Below, piece after piece: positions 32,655 through 41,225 of a DNA stretch of 64,000 nucleotides. The DNA is from a virus. The DNA lies in the IMG/VR virus record IMGVR_UViG_3300044701_003160, positions 62,001 to 126,000 of that record; one strand, given 5' to 3'. The translations under genes and the position numbers were made by a program. Positions within the stretch are counted from its first letter, which is position 1; every line of letters begins with the position of its first letter. Under the pieces are notes generated by a model. The model did not search any database. It had not been told where the DNA came from and was given only the letters and a program-made list of their open reading frames with translations.

Positions 32655-33128
32655 TTATTTACGACTCCATAAAGTACCTTCAGCAACTCTTCTTCTCAAT
32701 AACCCTTTTTCTACTTTAGTTCCAGGATTACGATAAAGTTCTAATGCCCCCGGAACTTTAGACCATTCTTTATTTCTAAGGACTTTTGTTATGGTATTAA
32801 AATTGGGATTCCCATAAAAATCAGCCCCAAGATTATAAGCAAAAGAAAGAAGTGCTCCTTGTTGATTCTCATTCATTTCGTTCCAATAAGGGATTTTTCG
32901 AAGTGAAGGAAGAAACCGATTTTCAAGATCAAATAGCAATAACCTATTTGCATATTCTTGAGTGATTATTTTTCCCATCTTAAAAGCAGATCCATCAAAA
33001 TCCTTCGTACTTCCCCATCCTACTGTGATTGGAAGTTTTCCAGTTAGTGGATCTGGATATGAGTGTAAATGACATCCTTCAAATTCTTTAATTAGAAAGA
33101 CACCACTTTGAGGAATTTGTGATGTCAT
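32655..33128 (-). CDS. T4-type lysozyme (GH24 endolysin)
   Basis: 157 residues, close to T4 lysozyme (164). 'LIKEFEGCHLHSYPD' contains the catalytic Glu, with Asp ten residues on and Thr in 'ITVGWGST', the usual E-D-T triad of GH24. Later 'NENQQGALLSFAYNLG' is the typical helix. It would cut peptidoglycan for lysis. Three bases after the C39-like peptidase gene, so likely expressed together. Confidence 0.88.
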   Translation of the reverse strand: MTSQIPQSGVFLIKEFEGCHLHSYPDPLTGKLPITVGWGSTKDFDGSAFKMGKIITQEYANRLLLFDLENRFLPSLRKIPYWNEMNENQQGALLSFAYNLGADFYGNPNFNTITKVLRNKEWSKVPGALELYRNPGTKVEKGLLRRRVAEGTLWSRK

Positions 33129-33130
33129 TT

Positions 33131-33835
33131 CTACTTTTTTGCGTAAAAAATTCTACCCCAACCAGTCTTATCCTTATTATTTTCTAACCAACGATACTGA
33201 AGATCGGAACGCTTATAAACCGCACCTTTACCGTTAGTTACTGCACCTGTATATCCATCGTTCAAAGATCCATAGGGGTCATTAATAATATAATCTGTTC
33301 CTTTTTTACCAATTACTACACACATGTGACCGCCAGTAGGAGCAGATAAAGTACCGCGATGAAGAATCCCGATAACAACGGGTCTCCCAGCGGCAAGCTC
33401 ACGATCAAGATCAGCGAAACCAAGATTATACTTAAACTCAGACTTAATTCCATAATCAACAAGAACTTTTGTCTGAACTGAGTGATCAGTCGTATCTCCT
33501 GTTGCGAGAACTTTCTTAAGATAGGCATCGTCGCCCTTTGCTCCTGGAAGTGTTCCTGGTTTGAAGTACTCAAGACACATTGCACAAGAAGAAGAATTGC
33601 AAGTTCTATCTGGTTGAGTATAGTTATCTACCTGAGGAAAATAAGGAACGTTCAGAATTCCTGGTTGGGCTGGGGGTTCTTGTTTGGTTCTGTAGATACT
33701 AACCCAAGTACTGGAGTCATCCATTAACTCGGGTACTTTTGCAAGTAAATCTTTTTCAAGTTGCTCTACTGATGCAACGTGATTTGGATTCTTAGGATCG
33801 TAATGTAAAAAGAAATTGTGAAGATCAATTTGCAT
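33131..33835 (-). CDS. C39-like cysteine peptidase
   Basis: 234 residues. Catalytic triad is visible: Cys in 'DRTCNSSSCAMCLEYF', His in 'TGGHMCVVIG' and Asp in 'INDPYGSL', as in C39-like (papain-fold) peptidases. The N-terminal 60 residues are a separate helical part. No signal peptide. Next to an endolysin, it is probably a second wall-cutting or crosslink-cutting enzyme, though C39 members can also process proteins. Confidence 0.75.
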   Translation of the reverse strand: MQIDLHNFFLHYDPKNPNHVASVEQLEKDLLAKVPELMDDSSTWVSIYRTKQEPPAQPGILNVPYFPQVDNYTQPDRTCNSSSCAMCLEYFKPGTLPGAKGDDAYLKKVLATGDTTDHSVQTKVLVDYGIKSEFKYNLGFADLDRELAAGRPVVIGILHRGTLSAPTGGHMCVVIGKKGTDYIINDPYGSLNDGYTGAVTNGKGAVYKRSDLQYRWLENNKDKTGWGRIFYAKK

Positions 33836-33865
33836 ACTTATACTCCTCCAAGATTATCTTATTTA

Positions 33866-34027
33866 TTAACGAGCATACTCATTAATCTTATCGAGTACCA
33901 TATTCAGGTACTGATCTGCAAGCGATTTGGGATCTGAGGTATAACCAATATGTTCGTTTTGTAGTTTCTGCTTTAACTTTAAGACTTGACATTTCATCTC
34001 ATCTTTTGTTAATTGTCCCCTTGGCAT
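33866..34027 (-). CDS. conserved small protein, 53 residues
   Basis: ATG at 34027. 'RGQLTKDEMKCQVLKLKQKL' helix followed by 'LADQYLNMVLDKINEYAR'; coiled-coil-like. Recurrent in cyanophages, role unknown. The peroxiredoxin terminator ends only a few bases before its start, so its transcription must pass or restart there. Confidence 0.65.
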   Translation of the reverse strand: MPRGQLTKDEMKCQVLKLKQKLQNEHIGYTSDPKSLADQYLNMVLDKINEYAR

Positions 34028-34033
34028 TATACT

Positions 34034-34068
34034 AAAAAACTCTGATTCTTTATTTAGAAACAGAGTTT
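34034..34068 (-). terminator. terminator after peroxiredoxin
   Basis: Stem AAACTCTG with CAGAGTTT, 16-base loop, then six T in the leftward direction. The loop holds CTAAATA, a late-type box. It ends seven bases before the ATG of the 53-residue gene. Confidence 0.65.
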
Positions 34069-34088
34069 AAGTATTATTGCTTATTATA

Positions 34089-34616
34089 TCAAACTGGTGT
34101 GGTTTCCCTCACAGTTGATTTTACATATTCTAGAACTGCTTCTGGTGTTGATTCCTCATAAGGATCAGTCGGAGCATTATCTTGCCTTCCTGTTTCCTCA
34201 AAGAGTTTCTCAATAATCCCATTATCTACCACAGCAGCATATCTCCAAGAACGCTCACCAAAACCAAGATTGGTCTTGGCAACGAGTTGACCCATAGAAC
34301 GAGTGAAGTAAGCGTTGCCATCAGGAATTAGTTGTACGTTTTGAATGTTTTGATCTTGTGCCCAAGCATTCATCGTAAAAGCGTCATTAACAGAAATGCA
34401 GTAAATAGCATCGATGCCAAGGTCCCTGAATGTTCCATAGTTCTCCTCAAATCCTGGAAGTTGATATGCACTACAAGTGGGAGTAAACGCACCGGGAAGT
34501 GAGAAAATTACTACACGCTTGTTGTTAAAGAGTTCGGCAGAAGTACGAGTTACGAATTCACCTGCCTCACGGAAAATAAATTCTACTTGAGGAATTTGAT
34601 AACCTTCTCTACGCAT
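34089..34616 (-). CDS. peroxiredoxin (Prx5-like)
   Basis: 175 residues from ATG at 34616, preceded by GGAGGG at five bases; an ATG at 34628 overlaps the hli stop but has no such site. The peroxidatic Cys is in 'PGAFTPTCSAYQLPGF', the Prx5 signature, with 'CISVNDAFTMNAWAQ' after it. It reduces peroxides. Sitting in an operon with two Hli genes, it probably protects the photosynthetic membrane from oxidative stress. Confidence 0.88.
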   Translation of the reverse strand: MRREGYQIPQVEFIFREAGEFVTRTSAELFNNKRVVIFSLPGAFTPTCSAYQLPGFEENYGTFRDLGIDAIYCISVNDAFTMNAWAQDQNIQNVQLIPDGNAYFTRSMGQLVAKTNLGFGERSWRYAAVVDNGIIEKLFEETGRQDNAPTDPYEESTPEAVLEYVKSTVRETTPV

Positions 34617-34627
34617 AATACCCTCCA

Positions 34628-34738
34628 TCAGAATACGCCAGGAATAATTTGTCCAGTCAGTGCATAAGCACCCATAGCAGCGACGACACCAATCATCGCA
34701 AACCAACCATTAATACGCTCAGCCTTTTCGTTAAACAT
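34628..34738 (-). CDS. hli: high-light-inducible protein, 36 residues
   Basis: Chlorophyll-binding motif 'KAERINGWFAMIGVVAAMGAY' (shown in part) with the E-x2-N-G pattern and a single membrane helix, at the minimum length of the family. GAGG lies eight bases before the start. Second Hli gene in this operon, probably dissipates excess light or protects PSII assembly. Confidence 0.88.
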   Translation of the reverse strand: MFNEKAERINGWFAMIGVVAAMGAYALTGQIIPGVF

Positions 34739-34749
34739 TGTTTTTTTCC

Positions 34750-34836
34750 TCAATAAGTTTCAGAAAGTTGATTGACAGAATGTGCAAGAAGCACGAAAAA
34801 AGAAATACTAGTTACAGTAAAAATGAGTTCGCTCAT
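34750..34836 (-). CDS. 28-residue membrane peptide between hli genes
   Basis: ATG overlaps the first hli stop (TAATG). A hydrophobic helix 'LIFTVTSISFFVLLAHSV' and a short polar end. Overlaps on one side and an operon with Hli proteins make it credible. It may act with the Hli proteins in the membrane. Confidence 0.55.
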   Translation of the reverse strand: MSELIFTVTSISFFVLLAHSVNQLSETY

Positions 34837-35045
34837 TAGATCACACCAAAGAAGAGGTGGCCTGTGAGTGCATAAGAAATAATTGCTGCAACGAATCCCA
34901 GCATCGCAGTACGGCCATTCAGTCGCTCTGCTCTTTCAGCATAAGTCTCAAGTGCATAACGCTCAGCATCAGTCTGAGAGATATACATCTGAGGTTCTTT
35001 GGCAAACATATTCTGCTGCCCACGCTCATTTGTTGTAACGGTCAT
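34836..35045 (-). CDS. hli: high-light-inducible protein, 69 residues
   Basis: C-terminal 'YAERAERLNGRTAMLGFVAA' is the Hli signature (E-x2-N-G-R-x2-M) with one helix; the N-terminal 30 residues are polar. First gene of the operon hli - membrane peptide - hli - peroxiredoxin. Driven by the promoter at 35073-35101. Confidence 0.9.
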   Translation of the reverse strand: MTVTTNERGQQNMFAKEPQMYISQTDAERYALETYAERAERLNGRTAMLGFVAAIISYALTGHLFFGVI

Positions 35046-35072
35046 TTTAGTTTTATTAAGAACTGTAACAAT

Positions 35073-35101
35073 ATTATATAGGAAAAATAAAGGGGCGTCA
35101 A
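35073..35101 (-). promoter_or_regulatory. hli promoter overlapping the pstS terminator
   Basis: TTGACG (35096-35101) and perfect TATAAT (35073-35078), spacer 17. The -35 box occupies the terminator loop and the spacer is its 3' arm and T run. Confidence 0.75.
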
Positions 35102-35108
35102 GCCCCTT
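35079..35108 (-). terminator. pstS terminator, composite with hli promoter
   Basis: Stem AAGGGGC with GCCCCTT, five-base loop (TTGAC reading leftward), then TATTTTT. Eleven bases beyond the pstS stop. Confidence 0.8.
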
Positions 35109-35118
35109 ATGTAAGAAT

Positions 35119-36084
35119 TTACTGACCGATACGCTTCACGGCAAGTCGTGATTTATTAAGAATGCTACCTGCAAGAGGAACATAACCCAAATCATCAGCA
35201 ATCATTTGTGCCTTTGCACTCAGAGCATAGTTGAGTGCCTGTTGAATATCACCTGCTTTCCTAGCACTATTACCAGTCTTATAGGCAAGAACCCAAGTCA
35301 GAGTGGAGATAGGATATGCACCAGAGGCAGAAGGATTGGGATTTTCACCAGCAAGATTTGCATCCAGTTTAATGGAGTTAAGAGCAATAGCACCAGACTT
35401 AGCAGTAGGAAGAACAAACTGCCCTGCCTTATTTTGAAGAGCAGCAACTTGCAGTTTGTTCGACTTCACAAATCCAGTATTTACATAACCAATTGAACCA
35501 GCAGTTTGGCGAATTGTTCCAGAGACACCTTCGTTTCCTTTACCACCAAGACCAACGGGCCAATTGACGGACTTACCTACACCAGGTTTCCAACCACCAA
35601 AAGCATCCAGAGAGTTAGTGAATGCAAAAGTAGTTCCAGAACCATCAGAACGATGAACAACAGTCATAGGACCTGCAGCACATCCAACTTGCTTCCAATC
35701 ACGGATACGACCTGAGAAAATATCCACAGTTTGCTTCTGAGTGAGTTTCAGAGAGCATCCTGCTTTGTTATAGGCAATCGCAATCGTTCCACCCACCATA
35801 GGGATTTGAACGACACCACGCTTCACTTTAGATGCCTCTTTTGACGAGATAGGTTCGTCAGTTGCTCCGAAGTCAACTGTACCCGCAACGAATTGACGGA
35901 CACCAGCACCAGAACCAACCGACTGGTAGTTTACACGATTTCCAGATGATTGTGCATAATCTTGGAACCAACGCTGATAGAGAGGTGCAGGAAAGGTTGC
36001 ACCAGCACCATTAATAGGGGGTCCGGCAATTGCCGCAACAGGAGCAGCAACTAGACCAGCAGCAATAAGGTTTTTAAGTTTCAT
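35119..36084 (-). CDS. pstS: phosphate-binding protein PstS
   Basis: 321 residues with a signal peptide of about 20 ('LIAAGLVAAPVAAIAG'). PstS marks: 'INGAGATFPAPLYQRWF', 'YQSVGSGAGVRQF', 'DFGATDEPIS', 'HRSDGSGTTFAFT', which together form the phosphate pocket. It works in the periplasm with the host PstCAB transporter. Several marine cyanophages carry it and use the host PhoB response; a Pho-box-like array is upstream. Neighbour is a porin, completing an uptake pair. Confidence 0.95.
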   Translation of the reverse strand: MKLKNLIAAGLVAAPVAAIAGPPINGAGATFPAPLYQRWFQDYAQSSGNRVNYQSVGSGAGVRQFVAGTVDFGATDEPISSKEASKVKRGVVQIPMVGGTIAIAYNKAGCSLKLTQKQTVDIFSGRIRDWKQVGCAAGPMTVVHRSDGSGTTFAFTNSLDAFGGWKPGVGKSVNWPVGLGGKGNEGVSGTIRQTAGSIGYVNTGFVKSNKLQVAALQNKAGQFVLPTAKSGAIALNSIKLDANLAGENPNPSASGAYPISTLTWVLAYKTGNSARKAGDIQQALNYALSAKAQMIADDLGYVPLAGSILNKSRLAVKRIGQ

Positions 36085-36120
36085 AAAAATTTGTTTAGAA
36101 GTGAAATAGACTTCTTAGAA

Positions 36121-36165
36121 ATCATAAGAGAAGATGAAAAATAAGTCCACTAAGATTTGGTTAAG
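36121..36165 (-). promoter_or_regulatory. Pho-box-type promoter of pstS
   Basis: Reading leftward, CTTAACCA (36158-36165), CTTAGTGG (36147-36154) and CTTATTTT (36138-36145) repeat at 11 and 9 bases, resembling the cyanobacterial Pho box repeat, followed 11 bases later by TATGAT as -10 (36121-36126). There is no usual -35. Only the first repeat is a close match. Confidence 0.5.
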
Positions 36166-36178
36166 AAGTTCATAACAT

Positions 36179-36206
36179 AAAAAAGCACCCAAAGAATGGG
36201 TGCTTT
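36179..36206 (-). terminator. porin gene terminator
   Basis: Stem GCACCC with GGGTGC (extended by AAA/TTT), seven-base loop, then six T reading leftward; 23 bases after the porin stop. Confidence 0.85.
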
Positions 36207-36228
36207 CACTCAGATTATGAGTAATTTA

Positions 36229-37710
36229 TCAGAAGGTGAACTTGGTCTGAACCACTCCACCCCAGGAAGATTCACCTCGGAACCTTTGGTCGTTGCTCAC
36301 ATAGAAGAGAGCAGGAGTGATGCTGATGTTATCAGATACACGATACTTATAGAAGATTTCAAGCATCGTGGCATCATCACCAATGAATTCAGAATTACCA
36401 GGTTGACCAACGGCAACACCAGCGGTATTACCTTGAGCAAATACATCAGACCACTGAAGTCCAACGAACCAAGAATCAGAATCGGTAGCACCAGTCTTAG
36501 AACCGTCACCACTTACACCATTGTAACCATAACCAGCTGAGATAGAAGGAACAAACCCACTCTCAGAAGGTTGCCAGTAAGCATTCAGAGCAACGCTATT
36601 GCTTTCCTGACCAGCAGCAAGGGCACCAGAACCGCCTCCAAGGGCATTAAAGGTACGAACACGACTGCCTTCAGTACCATAACGGTAAGCAACAGCAGCA
36701 CCCCACTGAGGAGCACGATAGCCAACCTGAGCAAGGAGGTTGATTCCAGAATCAGAGTTGAATGCACCTGTCTGAGAACTGTCACCATCTTGGGAAACAT
36801 AATTCAGACCAGCAACAAATCCACCTTGACCTTTCTTGGTGGGTTGCTTCCACTGAGCACCAACACCAGCACCAGTTGCCTTGTTATAAACACCAGAGGC
36901 ACCGCCAAGTTGGAAGAAGTCCAGGATTTCCGACTTATAAGCAGAAGGAACCCAAGCCATTTCCGTGTTACGAACCAGAGGACCAGCAGTCAGAGTTACA
37001 CTCTTACTAACTGGGAACTGATAGTAAAGACGGTCAATTGTAACCTGATCAGCAAGGGATTCTGCCTTATCAAGTTTGAACAGAGAAGAACTGGAACCAA
37101 AAGGATCGCTACTGAAGTTACCGGAACGCAGACGAGTGCGGAGCAGGTCCTTACCAGTGAACGAGGTATCAAAGTTCAGACGAACATCATAATTAAATGC
37201 AGTATTACCCACATCGACACCTTTGTTAGTTTCAAGACCAGGAACTCCACCAAGAACAAAGTTTACCTCACCCTTGAGTTTAGTTGTGGTGGAGAATTGT
37301 GTTGCTTCCAAGTTTCCAACACGATTTTCCAGACCATCAACACGACCCTTGAGTACGGCAAGTTCACTCTTGAATTCGTCCAGCAGTTTCCGAAGTTCAT
37401 CTGTAGTTTCAGTTACACGATCCAAGCAAGCATTCAGAAGAGCAGCTGCTTCATAACGGGTCATTGCCTGGCCACCAACAAAAGTGCCATTAGGATAACC
37501 AGCAACGCAACCATAACGCTCTACAAGATTGCTGAGTGCCTGATATGCCCAATCAGAAGGTTGAACATCAGTAAATTGTGTAATGCTAGTAACCTGGGCA
37601 GCAGAGGCATACTTGTTGACATCCTCAATATTGAGTTCTGCAGCATTCACCGCAGGAGCAACAAGACCCAGTGCAACAGGCACGAGCATCAGTTGTTTGA
37701 GAAAATTCAT
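36229..37710 (-). CDS. som: cyanobacterial-type porin with SLH domain (Som/OprB family)
   Basis: 493 residues with a signal peptide ('LMLVPVALGLVAPAVNA'). An SLH domain follows ('FTDVQPSDWAYQALSNLVERYGC', 'PNGTFVGGQAMTRYE'; parts shown), then a coiled coil at about 100-135 ('LRKLLDEFKSELAVLKGR'), then a beta barrel ending in 'GGVVQTKFTF' with a terminal Phe, needed for outer-membrane insertion. This is the plan of major porins of Synechococcus and Prochlorococcus. It would let small solutes, perhaps phosphate, into the periplasm. Clearly host-derived, intact. Confidence 0.92.
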   Translation of the reverse strand: MNFLKQLMLVPVALGLVAPAVNAAELNIEDVNKYASAAQVTSITQFTDVQPSDWAYQALSNLVERYGCVAGYPNGTFVGGQAMTRYEAAALLNACLDRVTETTDELRKLLDEFKSELAVLKGRVDGLENRVGNLEATQFSTTTKLKGEVNFVLGGVPGLETNKGVDVGNTAFNYDVRLNFDTSFTGKDLLRTRLRSGNFSSDPFGSSSSLFKLDKAESLADQVTIDRLYYQFPVSKSVTLTAGPLVRNTEMAWVPSAYKSEILDFFQLGGASGVYNKATGAGVGAQWKQPTKKGQGGFVAGLNYVSQDGDSSQTGAFNSDSGINLLAQVGYRAPQWGAAVAYRYGTEGSRVRTFNALGGGSGALAAGQESNSVALNAYWQPSESGFVPSISAGYGYNGVSGDGSKTGATDSDSWFVGLQWSDVFAQGNTAGVAVGQPGNSEFIGDDATMLEIFYKYRVSDNISITPALFYVSNDQRFRGESSWGGVVQTKFTF

Positions 37711-37773
37711 AAATGTGTTTTTTTGTTAAACGACAAGTGTTAAGAATTATAACTAATTCTCAACAACGTATTT

Positions 37774-37802
37774 AGTATAGTCGGTAACTTCAGTCTTGTC
37801 AA
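37774..37802 (-). promoter_or_regulatory. porin promoter
   Basis: TTGACA (37797-37802) and TATACT (37774-37779), spacer 17. The -35 box overlaps the stop of the GT25 gene. A CTAAATA late-type box overlaps the -10. Confidence 0.7.
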
Positions 37803-38593
37803 GTGCTTTGTTGAGAAGATGATTCCGATACTCTACCAAGGTATGGATTATACTCTGTAATTTGATCTATTGTCAATTCAGAACCTTTTTGAGACCAGAA
37901 CCCAAGTATTGCATCGTGACTATTTTTATGAAAAACATCTATATGTTCAGGATGAATTGAAGAACCAAGTTCAATCTTATAAAGGAATAACGGAGTTGCA
38001 TAAGTTACTCCTGAATTGTAAATCAAATCATCAGCAACTGGTCTTGGTTTAACTCCATTATCCAGTTTATACTTATCTCCACGAATATGATTCCTAATAA
38101 GTTTTTCTGCATGATGCCTAGTAATTACATAACAAGCAGTTGAAAAATCATTTACAAATCTTGTATGAACTGGAACATGAATATCTCCAGTACAAATGAT
38201 TGCAAGTTGAATTACATCCCAAGCATAAGGAGCTCTTGCAATAAAATCCTGCCAAGCAAAATTCCAATATCTTGCAATATCAATATTGCAATCATCTTCC
38301 ATAATAATTGCATAAGGACTATCAGAAGTCTCATACCAGTATTTGATTGCCTTAAGATGAGATGTTACACAACCAATTTCACCAGAGCTCATCATATCAG
38401 GATACTTACCTTTGATAATACCACTTAGATCATCTTCACGACCATCATATGCAGAGATACGTGTATAATTTTCAAGTTCCCAATACTTAAATTGATCCTC
38501 CATATATTGTTTTCTTTCTGGTTGTCCGTCCAGATTGAGATAATATATTGGACCAAAGTTTTTAAGTTTATATACTGATTTATTTTTATCCAT
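37799..38593 (-). CDS. GT25-family glycosyltransferase
   Basis: 264 residues. 'YYLNLDGQPERKQYM' at the start, 'GEIGCVTSHLKAIKYWYE' and 'AIIMEDDCNID' (D-x-D-like site) are hallmarks of the LPS-type GT25 family. It transfers a sugar (often galactose) to a glycan. Last gene of the glycan cluster; overlaps the upstream GT4 gene by 8 bases. Confidence 0.85.
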   Translation of the reverse strand: MDKNKSVYKLKNFGPIYYLNLDGQPERKQYMEDQFKYWELENYTRISAYDGREDDLSGIIKGKYPDMMSSGEIGCVTSHLKAIKYWYETSDSPYAIIMEDDCNIDIARYWNFAWQDFIARAPYAWDVIQLAIICTGDIHVPVHTRFVNDFSTACYVITRHHAEKLIRNHIRGDKYKLDNGVKPRPVADDLIYNSGVTYATPLFLYKIELGSSIHPEHIDVFHKNSHDAILGFWSQKGSELTIDQITEYNPYLGRVSESSSQQST

Positions 38594-39530
38594 CGATAAC
38601 TTGCTGAATATTTGGCAGATAGTAATTTTCTAACATTCTACACCATTCAAACTCTTTTGCATAGTTAATAATTTCTTGACGATTGTTTATGGAATATTTT
38701 CTATTTTCAGATATAACATTTTCTACAAATTTTATATCATTAATTTTTTCTTCAGGTATAACACTAATAAATTTATTATTTAAATCCAAATTAGCAGTTG
38801 CCCATTCACTTACAACAACACCAAGGCCCGCAGAAAATGCTTCAAGACAAACTAATGGATGTGCCTCACCATCAGAAAGTAAGATAAGATTTGCATATTG
38901 AGTTAATTTTTTATGAACATCATCTTTAGACCATTCGCCAAGATAATTTTTTTTAACATCAAATCTAGCGTCAGCAATATTTCCAGCATACCAAACAGAT
39001 TCAATATCCTGAAAAAGAAATTGACGTTTTCTATAATCTATTTTTGCAAGATAGATTGATCTATCAGGATAAGTTGGTTTATCGGTTATTTCAAATAATT
39101 TACAGTTAACTCCATTTGGATTTAAATAGAGTCTTTCATCTGGAATATCAGCAAGGTCTTTATAAATTTTATTAATTCCTACAGACAACCCAAAGACATT
39201 TGGTTTAATTCTAGAGAAATGATCAAATACTCTTTCCTTATAACCACCCATTAATTCGGGTCGTTCAATATAAGCAAAGTGCGTAGTGACTGCACAAGGA
39301 TACTGAATAAATTCATAGATTGGAACCCAATCATCATAATTAATATGAACAAAATCAGGACGAAATTGGTTAATCATATTGATAATTTGATAGGGATCAC
39401 CAATATTAATAATTTGAACTTCATGACCCATTTCTTCTAAGGTCATTTTCATATCCCAAATTAAACTTTCAACAGCACCCCACCCAATTGGAGGAATAGG
39501 AAGTGCTGGTCCAATAATACTAATTCGCAT
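38586..39530 (-). CDS. GT4-like glycosyltransferase A
   Basis: 314 residues. GT-B layout: Gly-rich N-terminus 'GPALPIPPIGWGAVESLIW', then 'DFVHINYDDW' and 'AVTTHFAYIERPE', and late 'ILLSDGEAHPLVCLEAFSAG' with the Glu of the E-x7-E motif. Sequence and motif order are shared with the next gene, so the two are paralogues. Overlap of 11 bases with it. Confidence 0.82.
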   Translation of the reverse strand: MRISIIGPALPIPPIGWGAVESLIWDMKMTLEEMGHEVQIINIGDPYQIINMINQFRPDFVHINYDDWVPIYEFIQYPCAVTTHFAYIERPELMGGYKERVFDHFSRIKPNVFGLSVGINKIYKDLADIPDERLYLNPNGVNCKLFEITDKPTYPDRSIYLAKIDYRKRQFLFQDIESVWYAGNIADARFDVKKNYLGEWSKDDVHKKLTQYANLILLSDGEAHPLVCLEAFSAGLGVVVSEWATANLDLNNKFISVIPEEKINDIKFVENVISENRKYSINNRQEIINYAKEFEWCRMLENYYLPNIQQVIDG

Positions 39531-40497
39531 TTGCTTCTAATTTTTCAATATTTTCAGCATATAATTTTACAAGACTTTCCCAAGAAAAATTATCAATTGC
39601 AAATTCACGAATTTCATCTCTCATACTCACAGATATCTCACGATTTTCTTTAATCTTTTCCTCAACATAAGAAATATCTTCAAGTTTATCATCAGGAATT
39701 ACTGTTACAAATGGTAACCCTTCTGGGAGATCATGTGCAGCATATTTTGAAATTACCACACCTAGTCCATTTACCATTGCTTCTTTCACAACCAAAGGCG
39801 TTCCATTTTCTCCATCAGAAAGAAGAACGAGATTACCATAATCAGTAAAATGTTCTCTCTTATATTCGTCACTCCATTCTCCAAGATAATTAATACTTGG
39901 GTCAAATGCGGTGGCACCAGTATTTTGCCCGACATAATCAATCGAATCAATTGATTGATACAACCATTGTTTTTTTCTATGATAAATTTGACCCAAATAC
40001 AGAGAACGATCTGGTTTTACTGCATCGGTTCGATAAGTAAATCTCTTATGATTTGCACCATTTTCAGAAAGAAGTAATCTACTTTCATCAGCACCTGCGT
40101 TTTTAAATGTATTAAAATCTTTTTTGGAGATGCAGAAGATATAATATTTTTTATTATTAATAATCCAATCAAAAGTGCGATCATAACCATCGCGGCGGTG
40201 CATATGTGGTTGATCAATATATGGATAATGACTACTAATAGCTAATTTTGAAATATTAGTTTCTTCGGATATCATATCCATAATTGGATGGAATACATCA
40301 TAATGAAGATGAGCGAATTCATAATTATCTTCATTCAAATATTTAATAATTTCATCCCAATTAGGAGTATTAATAATAGTACCTTCATGACCCAACTCAT
40401 CAAGTTCTAGTGCATAGTCCCAAATTAAACTTTCGACAGCACCCCAACCATCAGGAGGAATAGGCATAATCCCAGGGCCAATCAACGCTAATTTCAT
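39520..40497 (-). CDS. GT4-like glycosyltransferase B
   Basis: 325 residues, paralogue of the previous enzyme: 'GPGIMPIPPDGWGAVESLIW', 'FAHLHYDVFHP', 'LSENGANHKRF', 'NLVLLSDGENGTPLVVKEAM'. The two probably arose by duplication and add successive sugars. Start abuts the stop of the upstream gene. Confidence 0.82.
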   Translation of the reverse strand: MKLALIGPGIMPIPPDGWGAVESLIWDYALELDELGHEGTIINTPNWDEIIKYLNEDNYEFAHLHYDVFHPIMDMISEETNISKLAISSHYPYIDQPHMHRRDGYDRTFDWIINNKKYYIFCISKKDFNTFKNAGADESRLLLSENGANHKRFTYRTDAVKPDRSLYLGQIYHRKKQWLYQSIDSIDYVGQNTGATAFDPSINYLGEWSDEYKREHFTDYGNLVLLSDGENGTPLVVKEAMVNGLGVVISKYAAHDLPEGLPFVTVIPDDKLEDISYVEEKIKENREISVSMRDEIREFAIDNFSWESLVKLYAENIEKLEANAN

Positions 40498-41225
40498 CAG
40501 TAAAGCTCCTTATACGCATGAACAAGTGCAAAGTCAGTATTACGAAAATTTGGAGTTTTCCAAACTTCTGTTAAATTGGTATTAATTGAATATTCTTTAC
40601 CCAAAATAAAATATACAATTTGCATATACAAGTCTAACCAACCAAATCTATAATCAAGAAATTTTAAAATATAATCAAAATCATAATCAATAAAATCATA
40701 AATTGTATGATAATTATCAAGAAATGTATTGATATTGTATATACTACCACCACCAGCACCATACCAGTCCACGTTAGGATTGGCATTGTATTTTGCTTTA
40801 ATATACTGAAGTAGACTTGGTTCTATTTTATTTCCTGGAACATCAAATCCTGCACATTCCCAAGTAGGATCAATCTTAACCTCTTTTTGAGTTAAAACAT
40901 CATCTTCCATCATAATCATATGACTTCCTCCCTGAGATTTCACATATCTTGCTGCTTCTCTAAACATATGAATCCAATGAAGACTCTCATCTTTAGTAAA
41001 TCCATAAACTCCTGATGGGTGTCCAGAATTTCTACGTCCAATTCTCATATAAGAATGAACGTAATTACAATTATATTTTTCAGCAAGATCAGAATAATCT
41101 ACTCCACCATCACAACAAATAGTATATGGTTCATTCGGATGAAATTTTCTAAATTCTTGAAGAATAAATTCTGTAGCTCTCTTATTTTCATAGACGGTAT
41201 GAAAACAACCAAATTTTGTACTCAT
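40497..41225 (-). CDS. putative glycosyltransferase
   Basis: 242 residues from ATG at 41225 (ATGA overlap with upstream stop). An 'MIMMEDDVLT' acidic motif at about 105 and a nucleotide-sugar-like N-terminus ('TICCDGGVDYSDLAEKY') suggest a GT-A fold enzyme. 'HPSGVYGFTKDESLHWI' and Trp/Tyr-rich end. Family number not recognised. Confidence 0.65.
   Translation of the reverse strand: MSTKFGCFHTVYENKRATEFILQEFRKFHPNEPYTICCDGGVDYSDLAEKYNCNYVHSYMRIGRRNSGHPSGVYGFTKDESLHWIHMFREAARYVKSQGGSHMIMMEDDVLTQKEVKIDPTWECAGFDVPGNKIEPSLLQYIKAKYNANPNVDWYGAGGGSIYNINTFLDNYHTIYDFIDYDFDYILKFLDYRFGWLDLYMQIVYFILGKEYSINTNLTEVWKTPNFRNTDFALVHAYKELY

Noticed and set aside
36571-37743. 390-codon open frame on the plus strand
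   Set aside because: It is antisense to the porin gene, which has a signal peptide, SLH domain and terminal Phe; the plus frame has no family features.
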